A DNA stretch of 64,000 bases from Coniochaeta sp. PMI_546. Taxonomy: Eukaryota; Ascomycota; Sordariomycetes; Coniochaetales; Coniochaetaceae. A program made the translations under genes and the position numbers. The number at the start of each line of letters is the position of its first letter. Positions within the stretch are counted from its first letter, which is position 1. The notes under the pieces are model-generated. The model saw only the letters and a list, made by a program, of their open reading frames with translations, made no database searches and had not been told where the DNA came from. Location of the stretch: contig MU271157.1 of the NCBI GenBank assembly GCA_021432605.1, positions 434,001 through 498,000 on the forward strand, read 5' to 3'. Positions 33,129 to 43,514 of the stretch are shown piece after piece.

Positions 33129-36100
33129 CTACGCTCTCTCATCCCATGAGTCGCTGTCATAATCATCGTTGAACCTGTATCTGGTTAGTAAAGTCACCAC
33201 ATTTAGGTTAGGCAAACTCACCCTTGCTCTCCAACAATGAGCTTGCTATACATCTCCAACTCCTCCAGCTGCGCGACACATCCCGTAAGACTCTCGTTAT
33301 ACGAATAGCTATAAATCTGCACCCACTTCTTCCTCTCGCCCAGCTGGCGGATTTCACGGTTCCTGTCCGTCTCGTACTCGTTCTCAAGCTCAATCATCTT
33401 GTCCATCAGTCGCTTCCTTGCCAACGCAGCGCTAGGCAGGTATTTGGGCACCTTCCGATCTGCTCGGAGCGCTCCCGCCAGGATGTACAGGTTGGTTAGG
33501 ATCGACGCTACGGCGTCTCGGCGATAACTCAGTAGTGCTGACATGGCTTCGTCGTTGTCTCTGACGAACTTGGGGTCGAAGTAGAGCGCTGACTCGCGGA
33601 CTGCGACCAGAAGCTCAAAGAATCGCTCGCAGCCGTTGACCAAGGCGGAGTAGTGCAAGGGGTCGAAGGGCGCCCTGAGACGGATTTCGTGCCGGGTAAG
33701 GCCCTATATCAGGTTAGAGTTCGCATAACGAGATCCATGATGGTCCAGCGCTTGCATACCATTAGTTGCCGCACCCTAACGAACCCCTCGCGCAGTCTCC
33801 CTTCTAATATCTCAGATCGGTGGATGTCCTCGGCTGTCGGTTTGTGACCTTGCTCGTAGTAGATGTATTTCGCGACAATGCCTGTCTGCGTTAGACACTC
33901 TGACGTCCTGTTTTGCTCGTGGCCAGCACTTACTCCTATAAATAATGCTCAAGAAGAATAACATCGCCGAGACGGCTTTCCTCAGTTCGTGTCTCGCAAC
34001 GAAAGGCCATAATATCCAGTTGATGATCACGGCCGCAACCACCCCAACTACGAACGCAAGACCGCGGCTGATAGTGATTGTGACCGGCGATCCGCTGTCT
34101 GTCATCAAGGAAAGTGATATCACCGTGAACGACAGACACCCCACGAGTCCAGATCTCTGCTCCTTCGTCAGCTATTGTCCGACCAAGGTGAGGTCAAGTT
34201 GCCTGTCTTACCGGATGGGAGCTCTGAGTGAATCGATAGAGCATCGGCAAGAGGTAGATAGCTGCAAACACTCCCATGACGTACGGGCTACCCTGCCCTG
34301 CGGCATAACCAGCTCCAGCCCAGGCAGCACCGAGCACACCCATAGAGGCCCGGGTGACTAGATCTTGAAGGTTCCCCCCTACTCTGTGCTTTCACGTTAG
34401 TATCATATTCGGAGCGGAGCATTCCCAAGTGAAAGTAAATGTACCTCGGATGCATCATCATCCACGCCATAACAACGGCCCACCACGACGAGTAAGCATT
34501 CCACCACTCCCTACTCTCGTTTAGCCAAGCTGGCATCGAAAGTAAGACGGTCACAATAACATTCTTCAGCGCAAAGCGCATCTCGAACCCCTGCAACCGA
34601 TGAAGTATTTTCCAGACACCATAGCGGAAAGTGCTCTTCTTCAGCGGTGGTCCGTCGTTAGCCCTCTCCTCCACCCGCGAACGATCACTAGCAATAGTTT
34701 TCGAGTTGAACAGCTCCGGCTCCTGTGGTGCTAGCTCCGGATTGGGGTGGTGAACCGAGGACTTGATCTTGTCTATCAGGTGTGATATATCGTCGAAGCT
34801 CCTGTAATACGAGCCAGCCGTGACCCCGCCGCGATCGTGGCGTACTTGTGGGTTGGTCCTGTTCAAAGCTTTCCGCCAGGGATATGATGGCGCATATATC
34901 CTGGGCCAGGTTGGTTTCCTTTGTTCCATCTCCATCACCTTGACTAGCACGGCTTCTATGGCCTTGGCTGCCTGTCGTATGGGACGGCAGTACGCAAAGA
35001 CTTCGACAACTTCTTGTACGAATGTAGCAGCCATTTCTTCGCCATCGAGAAGGGCATCTTCGGCGGCGTCGAACTTGTGCATTGCTTTTCGTAGCTTCAC
35101 AAGGGCTCCTAGCAGGTCAGACTCGACGTCTTCTCCTGGCCCGAGGTACTTTCTGTAACCCGACCTGTCCATGAGCTCTGCGTGGCAGGCCCGCAGAGCG
35201 TGTTTCATGTGATGGATGAGGCGACTGGTCGGATCCTCGAGGTTGTGCGACACAAGATGAATCGCTTCCTCTCTGGATGTCCTCCCTCCTTGTAGGTGAG
35301 GTAGGCTGAGAACTCCAGCAAGTTCTTCATCCAGGGCTACATTCTCCACGTCAACAGCGGCCTCAATGTCCTGGGTGTTGCTGGACTCCTTCGGTCTTAT
35401 GCGACCATCGGCCACATCATGCAGGTTAAAGACCTCAGGTCTAGGTCGCAGTGCCAATAGACTTCGGACAACAGCCTGTAGCAGGTTGCGTAGTGTATAA
35501 ACGTCCTTGGGGTCGAACAAGGTCATACTGAAGTCGATGACGAGATCCCTGTACATTTGGGAGACATTGACGAAAGTTTGGGCCAGGCGCCGGCGAGTAA
35601 GCGTTAGCTGAGCCTTCTTCTCGTCGAGTCCATCCAACATTGCGGCGAACGCATTGTCCAGGGATACCGCAAGAGGCCTAGAACCGGCATCCGGGAAGAA
35701 TACAAGACAAACCACCAGACATAGCCCTTGCCCCAAGAACCAAGGAATGCCGTAATTCAGTAGCTTATCCCAGCGGACTGCCTCGTTAGACACCTCGGAC
35801 AGAACGGTGTAGCAGACAGCTATACCAGCGCAGATGACGAACTGGTAAAGCCGGATGAAGTAGGACCGTATGGCTGCAACGATGAAGATGTAGACGCCCA
35901 GGAAGACGGCCAAAATCGCTCCATAACCGACCTTGGCGGCCACAGTTGATGTCGACAGCCATAGTCCGAAAGCCCCCCATCCTAGACCAGTCAGAGTGCC
36001 GAGTATGGTCGAGACACATCCGTCGAGTTGAGCCCCAATGGTTCGCCCGGGATGATTGATAATGGCCGAAATGACCATGACATAGCTATACCTCCCGAGC

Positions 36101-36651
36101 CATGCCCGTATCGACGGAACTAGGCATAAGACATATGCCGCAAAAACAGCTACGAATGTCTTTACGAGCTTGACACCTCCTGATGTTGTAAAGACACGTG
36201 CTGCGACATCCTTAATACCACGCCACTGCCTTGGGAGAAATGCCGTCAGAGACAGCGGGTGCTGTTTTTGCAAAGCCACTGGGAGTGTCCGCTGGGCACG
36301 TCTGTCCAGCTCCTCTTGGTCAATTGACCGTGGCCTCGTGAAAGCAGCATCGAAAAACCCATCACGGAACTCGGTCAGACCGTATGTCTCCTGGTCGTAC
36401 TCGTCACCGTCGATAAGCTGGTTCACCTCATTCAATGCCCATTGCGAGCCTGGCCTGCTGAGGGGTGGCCGGACATCCTCGTCCTCACCTTCCTCGAATA
36501 CCGATGGATGAGGGTCCCGAGTCTTGGTATTCGCGTCAAAGGTCAGGCGGCGACGTAGACGCGAGAAGCTGGAGCCTGCTCTGGACCTGCGATGCGAGTG
36601 GCTCGTTGATACTGAGAAGAGACCTTCCTCATGGCTTGGAACAGACGACAT
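33129..36651 (-). CDS. Bre4-like ArAE_2 family membrane protein
   Basis: Six exons (34445-36651, 34212-34383, 33934-34156, 33760-33881, 33222-33703, 33129-33174) encode 1083 residues; yeast Bre4 has about 1125. A basic, Ser-rich cytosolic N-terminus (HSHRRSRAGSSFSRLRRRL) precedes a first membrane bundle at about 165-340 (LVKTFVAVFAAYVLCLVPSI and following). A long cytosolic helical region follows, then a second bundle spanning exons 1-3 (ALKNVIVTVLLSMPAWL, WWAVVMAWMMMHPR, then GVLGAAWAGAGYAAGQGSPY and ITISRGLAFVVGVVAAVIIN). This duplicated FUSC/ArAE-like plan matches the fungal family named for yeast Bre4 (brefeldin A sensitivity). The substrate is unknown. The last intron has two in-frame acceptors 6 nt apart (CAG at 33181, ACAG at 33175). 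The second suits the TACTAAC branch point better; the first would add two residues (1085). Confidence 0.85.
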
Positions 36652-37253
36652 GGTGATCAGGAAGACGACTTCCGATCATAAACCCGGCCATATCAGATAG
36701 CTTCTTGTAACTCCTGGTTCAGGCGAGACAGATCCAAAGTCATCCTTTCTTTTGAGAGTCACGAGGTTGTTCATGGCATCGTCCCTGCCCTCAATGCTAA
36801 GGTACCTAGTAAGACAACACAAAATATCCCCACTTCCAAAGTTGACGTCGAAATGACCCATAAGGTAATGGAACCTTGAAAACATTGCACACGACAGAGT
36901 CTCTTAGATCATGATTTCGCTATATTTCACAAAGTTAGTAGTAGTGACAGTCCAGAATATAATGCACAGACAAGACCTCCACGAATCCGTCCCAGGTTGA
37001 CGCCCTGGCTTTCAACGCAGAAGTACGGATGAGCTGGATCTCCCAGCGTCGAGCCACATGTGGCTTAGCCCTCACAATCACATAGTACCTGATAGGCTGA
37101 TAGACATACTGCTGTGGCTGAAAGCCCCCCACTCTCGGTCTCGGCCGCCCAACGAGTAGCGAGACCGCGAAGTGAGCTGACCTTTCTGTGTCAAAACCTC
37201 CAGGTTTCTGTGACACTCACAGCTTCTGCCGTTGACAACCGCAGCGAGCTAAC
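36652..37253. other. Divergent promoter region, Bre4-like gene and COX15
   Basis: 602 bp between two starts facing away from each other. No coding signal and no specific motif was recognised. Confidence 0.5.
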
Positions 37254-38711
37254 ATGGCATCCTTCCAAGCCGGGATGCGCAGGGCAATTACCCAGCTATC
37301 CCGCTCGTCATTCGTTTGCCGTCAATGTCTTCGCCAGCAACGGACTTTCTCTCCCTTGTCATCACCATCGCCATCACCTTCACCCATCCTGAGTTCGCTG
37401 CGAGCGTCATCACGACGATATGAGTCGACAGCAGCTCAAGCTCCTCCAGCGAACCCTATCGCAGGTAGAGTTTCTGCGGTGACAGCAGAACTGAAGGCAC
37501 AATCCAGCACTCAGTCCTCTTCGGGATCCTCCTCCTTCCCCGAAACAAACTCCAAATCTGTTGGCATCTTCCTTCTCGCCTCCGCCGCCTCAGTCTTTGG
37601 AATCGTCGTTTTCGGCGGCCTCACCCGCCTAACAGAGTCCGGCCTCAGCATAACAGAATGGAAGCCTGTAACCGGCTCCCTGCCGCCCATGTCCCTCGAA
37701 GACTGGCAGTCCGAATTCGACAAGTACCGCGCCTCCCCCGAGTTCAAGCTGCTCAACCCGCACATGGACCTCGCCGAGTTCAAAAAGATCTACTACATGG
37801 AGTGGACGCACCGCCTCTGGGGCCGCTTCATCGGTCTCTCCTTCGTCATACCCACAATCTACTTCATCGCCCGCCGCCGTGTCACCAAGCGCATGGCCTT
37901 TGGCCTCGTCGGCATATCGGGCCTGATCGGCTTCCAAGGTGTCATCGGGTGGTGGATGGTCAAGTCCGGCCTGCACGACGACCTCTTCGCGCCTGGGTCT
38001 CACCCTCGCGTCAGCCAGTACCGACTGACCACCCACCTGGCCGCGGCCTTTGTGTGCTATAGCGCTATGCTCCTCGCCGGCCTGTCCGTCCTCCGAACGA
38101 ACCGCCTCCTCAAGGACCCGGCAGCCGCTTCCGCCGCGTTGAAGGCTCTCCAGTCCCCAGCTCTCGTACCGCTTCGCCGCTACGTCACGGCACTCACGGC
38201 CCTGGTCTTCGTGACAGTCTTGTCCGGCGGGCTGGTTGCCGGCCTTGACGCTGGACTCATCTACAACGAGTTCCCCAAGATGGGCCTCGGGCTCACCCCT
38301 CCCGCCAGCGAGCTCTGGAGCGACTTCTACTCCCGCCGCGAGGACAAGAGCGACCTCTGGTGGCGCAACATGCTCGAGAACCCGTCCCTGGTACAGCTCG
38401 ATCACCGAATACTGGCCACCACGACCTTTTTCGCGGTGCTGGCGCTGTTCGCTTACAGCCGTACCGGCAGGGTGGCCGCCGCTATGCCCAGGGATGTCAG
38501 GAAAGGCGTCATGGGTATGGTGCATCTTGTCTCGCTCCAGGTTGTGCTGGGGATCAGCACGCTGATTTACATGGTCCCTACGCACTTGGCGGCTACGCAT
38601 CAGGCCGGTGCGCTGGCGCTGCTGAGCGGGGCGTTGGTGTTGGGGTCCAGGATGAGGGTGTCGCCTAGGACGATCAAGTTGGTGCAGAGGAGGTTGCTGA
38701 CGAGGGTGTAG
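37254..38711 (+). CDS. COX15: Heme A synthase Cox15
   Basis: A single intronless exon encodes 485 residues, the usual fungal length. The first 60 residues form a mitochondrial presequence (MASFQAGMRRAITQLSRSSF, many Arg and Ser, then SSRRYEST). About eight membrane segments follow, starting with SVGIFLLASAASVFGIVVFG. Conserved heme-ligand histidines lie in family motifs: EWTHRLWGRFIG, RLTTHLAAAF, QLDHRILA and ATHQAGAL. GGLTRLTESGLSITEWKPVTG is the signature loop. Known role: an inner-membrane monooxygenase converting heme O to heme A for cytochrome c oxidase, working with ferredoxin Yah1 and reductase Arh1. It is divergent from the Bre4-like gene and convergent with lysyl-tRNA synthetase, with only 252 bp between stops. 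High confidence. Confidence 0.97.
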   Translation: MASFQAGMRRAITQLSRSSFVCRQCLRQQRTFSPLSSPSPSPSPILSSLRASSRRYESTAAQAPPANPIAGRVSAVTAELKAQSSTQSSSGSSSFPETNSKSVGIFLLASAASVFGIVVFGGLTRLTESGLSITEWKPVTGSLPPMSLEDWQSEFDKYRASPEFKLLNPHMDLAEFKKIYYMEWTHRLWGRFIGLSFVIPTIYFIARRRVTKRMAFGLVGISGLIGFQGVIGWWMVKSGLHDDLFAPGSHPRVSQYRLTTHLAAAFVCYSAMLLAGLSVLRTNRLLKDPAAASAALKALQSPALVPLRRYVTALTALVFVTVLSGGLVAGLDAGLIYNEFPKMGLGLTPPASELWSDFYSRREDKSDLWWRNMLENPSLVQLDHRILATTTFFAVLALFAYSRTGRVAAAMPRDVRKGVMGMVHLVSLQVVLGISTLIYMVPTHLAATHQAGALALLSGALVLGSRMRVSPRTIKLVQRRLLTRV

Positions 38712-38963
38712 TCCTTGTCACTTGCGTAGACACGAAAGGTGGTAAACTTGTACGATCATGAATCTTCGTATAGACTCTCCATTCTTCTCATGTTAATACC
38801 ATATTCTGGACCGATCGGCTCCATCGATTTCTGCATGGTTGGCACAGAGAGAGCTGCACACCGCCACGCATCTCCTCATTTGGGAAAGCTACCTATAAGA
38901 GTCTAGCCCACCATGAATATGATACCACCTTTGCAACCCATCTTCTAATTCCCTTCCCACCAT

Positions 38964-40961
38964 CTATTTATGGGCTATAGTTATGTCAGTAACGCACATC
39001 AAATCTCGCCTGGGAGTAGACTTACGAATGCCTTCCTCAGGCAGGGGCTCAACACCCACAACCTCAGCAGCAAACTTATGGTTGGCGCCTGACCGCTCAT
39101 CCTTCATGAACGGGAAAGCCTGCACCTCCCTGATGCTATACTTGTCCGTCAGGAACATGACCAGGCGGTCGATGCCCAATCCCCATCCGCCGGTAGGCGG
39201 CAGGCTGTACTCGAGCGAAGTCAGGAAGTTCTCGTCCACCATCTGCGCCTCGTCGTCGCCCTGCGCCTTCTGTCGCGCCTGCTCCTCGAACCGCAACCGC
39301 TGGTCGAAGGGGTTGTTCAACTCGGTGTAGGCGTTGGCGATCTCCTTCTTGCACACGAAGGCCTCGAAGCGCTCGCACAGACCCTTCTTGGAGCGGTGGT
39401 ACTTGGCCAGAGGAGACATCATCTGCGGGTGCTCCATGATGAAGGTCGGGTTGATGCACTGCTCCTCGATGAACTCGCCGACGAGACGATCGAGCATGCG
39501 CGCGTTGGTGAGGGGCGGGGGGCACTCGACGTTCATCTTCTTGAGGATGCCCTTGAGGAACTCGCCAGTGGCTTCGGTGTGCATCTCGTCGTAGGGGGGG
39601 AACTTCTCGCCACTGATGCGTTCGAGTTCCGGTATCATCTCGATGCGCTTCCAAGGGGCCTCCCAGTTGACGTCGTAGGTCTCGCCGTGCTGGTTGGTGA
39701 ACTTGGTCTTGTAGCCGCCAGTCAAGTGCTTGACGATGCCGGAGACGAGCTCCTCGGTGATGTTCATGACGTCGTAGACGTCCCAGTAGGCGGCGTAAAA
39801 CTCGCAAGAGGTGAACTCGGGGTTGTGGGTGAGGTCGATGCCCTCGTTGCGGAAGTTCTTGCCCAGCTCGAAGACCTTCTCGAAGCCACCGACGATCAAC
39901 ATCTTGAGGAAGAGCTCGGGGGCAATCCGCATATACATGTCGATGTTCAGGTCGTTGTGGTGAGTGACGAAGGGAAGAGCCGTGGCGCCGCCGGGGATGG
40001 CGGTCATCATGGGCGTCTCGACCTCGAGGAAGTTGCGGTCGTTGAAGAAGTCACGAATGTACCTAATCATCTTGCTGCGCTTCCAGAGAACCTCGCGTGA
40101 GGAGTCGTTGAAGAGCAGATCAAGATAACGCATCCGGAACCTCTGGTCGTGGTCCTTGAAGCCATAGTGCTCAGTCGGCAGCATGTGCAAGCAAGGAGCT
40201 AGTAGCTTGACCTCCGTTGCGAAGATGCTGAGCTCGCCCTGCTTTCCAAGCTCAATCTGCTTCTTGGGCGCTGTCCGGCCAGGGTATCCAACAATGCCGA
40301 TGACATCGCCTCTCCTCAGAGCCTCATGTTGCTTCTCGAAGGGAATACCTCCCTCGGCTGCCTCCTGAGCTTGGCAGACAATCTGAATGTGTTGACCAAT
40401 GTGACGTGTGTCGGCAGCAGTGCGCAGATCGTAGAAGATAAGCTTGGAGCTCGAGGTACGAATGTTGTAAATACGGCCCGCAAGTCTGATGACGTTAGAC
40501 TTGTCAGACTCGCCCGACTTGAAGTGGCCGAACTCCTCGAAGAACTTGGAGTGATCGTAGGTGGCTTCGAACTTGTGCGGGTACGGGTTGAGGGTCGGGT
40601 CAGTGGTGCTGGCATCGAGCAGGGCCTTGACCTGGCGCGAGCGAATCTCGTAGTACTGGTTCGGGTTCAGGTCCTTCTCCTCTGCGCCGGCCTTGGGCTT
40701 GGAGGCGGGCTTGGGAGGAGCGGCGGCGGCCTTGGCGGCCTTCTCTGCCTCCTTCTGACGTGCCTTCTGGCGCTTCTTGAGCTCTGTCTTGGAGACCTGT
40801 TTCGGCGTCGTCAGTAGTCAGTCGTAAGTTGAACGTGAACATGGATGTCCAAGTCAAGGAAGAATGGCGGGGTAGAGACTGACGCGTTCGCCCGTCACCT
40901 CGTCGAGATGAAGGTTTGCGATCTCCTCGGTGGGAGGGGTGGGATTGGTTGAGTCCGCCAT
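38964..40961 (-). CDS. KRS1: Cytoplasmic lysyl-tRNA synthetase, class II
   Basis: Three exons (40884-40961, 39026-40796 and an 11-nt last exon 38964-38974) encode 619 residues. The N-terminus [20 protein letters not shown] leads to a Lys/Ala-rich helical tRNA-binding extension ([20 protein letters not shown]). An OB-fold anticodon-binding domain follows ([20 protein letters not shown]). The class II catalytic core has motif 1 around FLEVETPMM, motif 2 [20 protein letters not shown] and motif 3 [12 protein letters not shown]. Splicing the final 51-nt intron (GTAAGT, branch CTGAC, ATAG) changes the C-terminus from a read-through to GIPHK, a typical eukaryotic LysRS ending, which supports the tiny last exon. 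It charges tRNA-Lys in the cytosol. The start matches the expected cytoplasmic form; no mitochondrial presequence is present. Confidence 0.96.
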
Positions 40962-41402
40962 GTTGTGACGTCCTCAATGGCAAATATTCAAAGTTGGTTC
41001 TCAGTATCCCTCACATTCGAGGGCGAGATAGAACATCAACTCAATTTATTTCCCACAGCGGGGTGAAATTTTGACTCACCAAACTGTGCTGCTCCGAGGG
41101 GGAATTGTGGCTTGGTATCGCGGGGTGACTCAAGTCAAGCCACACCAGATAAGATAAGAGGAGTGGCCTATGTGCTTAGTCAGTAATATCAACCAACACT
41201 TTCATTTGAGAGAGTGTGTGGCTGAGGCGTGACCCATTCCACGGCATTCGCCACTAACTGAGGTATAAATGTGGCTTTGCGCCACACTTGTGTCTCCTTT
41301 ACCTCCATTGCACTTCTCAACAACATCAAACAACCATTCAATACTTGTGTCCAATAAGCTCAGATATCAATATTTGCCTCAACCAGATCATACACCCGCA
41401 CG
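40962..41402. promoter_or_regulatory. Divergent promoter region between lysyl-tRNA synthetase and the 70-residue gene
   Basis: This 441-bp intergenic region holds a good TATA box (GGTATAAATG, about 41261-41270), 135 bp before the small gene. It is followed by a pyrimidine- and CAA-rich stretch typical of a fungal leader. No comparable TATA box was noted on the KRS1 side. Confidence 0.55.
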
Positions 41403-41615
41403 ATGTCAGCCTCAATACAAGCATCCACCCAGGCCCCTCAGGCTCAGGCTGCTCAAATCCCGGATGTTGCCTCTGCCGAGTCTCGCCCTACTGGTGCCGG
41501 CGTCGATACCGGAGCTGGCTCGACCCGGCCGAAGACAGAAGCTGAGCGGGAGGCTGATCGTCAATATGACGAGAGGATGGAGGAGGAGTACGCTAAACGT
41601 GAGGGAGGTGCTTAA
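41403..41615 (+). CDS. Small conserved-looking hypothetical protein, 70 residues
   Basis: An intronless frame of 70 residues. The N-terminal half is rich in Ala, Gln, Ser and Thr and looks disordered. The C-terminal half is strongly charged and helical: TEAEREADRQYDERMEEEYA, then KREGGA. A TATA box, a pyrimidine-rich leader and a normal stop support transcription. I do not recognise a family with a known function. Short proteins ending in such an acidic/basic helix occur as conserved hypotheticals in filamentous fungi. No signal peptide or membrane segment. Location and role unknown. Confidence 0.65.
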   Translation: MSASIQASTQAPQAQAAQIPDVASAESRPTGAGVDTGAGSTRPKTEAEREADRQYDERMEEEYAKREGGA

Positions 41616-42782
41616 ACTTTGACTGGCCCTTCTGTGAGGCAGAATCTCAACACTACCACATTCTATTTGATGTAAAGTTACAATAGACATTGATCTCTCT
41701 CCACCTCTGACGTCCAATATAGGCGACGTGATATTACGACTACCTAGCTATTCTTGTTCTTGACGTGTAGGTCTCATTGTGACGCATTCATAGATATGCA
41801 CAAGTGTGCGGATGATTCCTGGGTGTCGGAGTTTCCTTCAACTGGGTTGTCCATTACAAACCGAGGTCTACGCCTGGTCACAAGTTAGGGAGCGACTTTT
41901 TACGATGGGATGCAAGATTTGCTACGGTTGTATCCCATATGAACAGATCAATATACGCGGCTATCCGCTCCCGAAAGTCAGTCGGCCCTATCTCTCGGGG
42001 GTGCTGCAGTTGCAGTCTCGCCTTCGAGCTATGGAGGTTGAGCGGCTTGGTTGTCCGTCTAGGCATTCGTAGTCTACTCATGTGATTTTTCTTTCTTCAG
42101 GTGTACTGTTACGATGCGGATGTGCGCGTTAGGGAAGCGAAGCATTGGCACCCGGCGGGTGATCTTCCGCTGATCGTCTTCTCATAGCCAGCTTCAGCTC
42201 AACAGTTGTTTCGATGTGCTCTCTTCCATCACTCAGCTCTCGCAATCGTCCTCAATTGTTAAGGAACTCAGTTTCCATTACTTGAGAGCCTAACCAAGTA
42301 GCAAGTCAACGGCAAAGAGTCCCTCATTCAGCCCTGATCCTGGATTCTCGCAGTGTTCATGCGCTCGTCCGATCACGTCACTCAGAACCAGACCAAATGC
42401 CGGCCGAAGCCCGACGATGCACCCCGGATTCTGCTCACGAGCCAGGAAATCGTGCTCAAGGTTATTGTATGTCTTCCATCGCATTTAGAGTGGCACAATA
42501 TACGGAGTGCTTCCGAATGGCGTCTTCCCCCTATTTAGCCGGCGGGTAACCCACCTTACGCATGGCCGACTTCCATGCTTCCGGATAGGGATGACGGTCC
42601 TCCGCTGGCCACCTGTGCAGCGAGTATGGGGATGAAATGGTTGATATAAGGCTCTACCCGGGTCTCCTGGGTCTTGGCACTCAAGTTGCTTGCCCTCCAA
42701 ACGTCACACAACCCCTCTGAGCCGGTTTACTTGACTCAACAGTCTCCACGACGACTACTCCGACTGTGGAACGATTGTCAAT
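41616..42782. other. Intergenic upstream of the AA9 gene
   Basis: 1.2 kb without a supported gene. It contains the 3' flank of the small gene and the promoter of the AA9 gene. No regulatory motif was assigned. Confidence 0.5.
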
Positions 42783-43514
42783 ATGCACGTCCTCCCAACT
42801 CTCCTCCTCGCCGCCGGCGCGGTAGAGGCTCACTGTAAGCTACTGATCCTCACCTGTAACATGCCTTGTCTGACACAACCAGACACATTCCCTCAACTCC
42901 TAGCAGGTGGCAAAGCCACCGGCGAGTGGGTGAACGTTATCAAGACCACACATTGGCAAAACAACGGCTTCGTCGGCGACGTCAAGTCCGAGGGGATCCG
43001 ATGCGACGCCCTATCCATGGGCAGCGCGGCAACCATCAACGTCACTGCCGGCTCGACCGTCGGCTTCAGCGCCTCCCCCAACATCTACCACCCGGGCCCC
43101 GTGCAGATGTACATGGCGCGCGTGCCCGACGGCAAGAGCGCCAAGACCTGGGACGGGTCCGGGTCGGTGTGGTTCAAGATCTACCAGGAGCAGCCCAACT
43201 TCGGGGCGCAGCTGACATGGCCGAGCACGAATAAGGCGACGCAGAGCGTGACCATTCCGAGGTGTTTGAAGAACGGGGAGTACCTGTTCAGGATTGAGCA
43301 TATCGCGCTGCATAGCGCGAGTAGTAGTGGCGGGGCGCAGTTTTATATCTCATGTGGGCAGATCTCGCTGAGCGGTGGTGGGAGCACGGAGGGTGGCCCG
43401 ACGGTCGCGTTTCCGGGAGCGTACTCGGCGAGTGACCCAGGGATTCTGATTAATATCAACTACCCTGTGCCGACGACTTATGTTAACCCAGGCCCCAAGG
43501 TCTTCTCCTGCTAA
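42783..43514 (+). CDS. Secreted AA9 lytic polysaccharide monooxygenase (former GH61)
   Basis: Two exons, 42783-42834 and 42883-43514, encode 227 residues. Residues 1-16 are a signal peptide (MHVLPTLLLAAGAVEA). Cleavage exposes H17, which becomes the N-terminal copper-binding histidine (HYTFPQLLAGG). The second copper ligand is H87 in NIYHPGPV, and the axial tyrosine is Y172 in AQFYISCGQ. C58-C175 is the likely core disulfide; C145 and the final C227 may form another. No carbohydrate-binding module or linker is present, so this is a single-domain enzyme. Known role: copper-dependent oxidative cleavage of cellulose or related glucans outside the cell. The 48-nt intron is a multiple of three without stops, so an unspliced model would appear open and insert 16 residues after the catalytic His. 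Splicing gives the family sequence. Confidence 0.95.
   Translation: MHVLPTLLLAAGAVEAHCKLLILTCNMPCLTQPDTFPQLLAGGKATGEWVNVIKTTHWQNNGFVGDVKSEGIRCDALSMGSAATINVTAGSTVGFSASPNIYHPGPVQMYMARVPDGKSAKTWDGSGSVWFKIYQEQPNFGAQLTWPSTNKATQSVTIPRCLKNGEYLFRIEHIALHSASSSGGAQFYISCGQISLSGGGSTEGGPTVAFPGAYSASDPGILININYPVPTTYVNPGPKVFSC

Noticed and set aside
37629-38600. A 323-codon minus-strand frame
   Set aside because: Antisense shadow of COX15 caused by GC-rich third positions; no domain.
39136-40100. Long frames of 223 and 234 codons on both strands
   Set aside because: Alternative-frame and antisense shadows of lysyl-tRNA synthetase.
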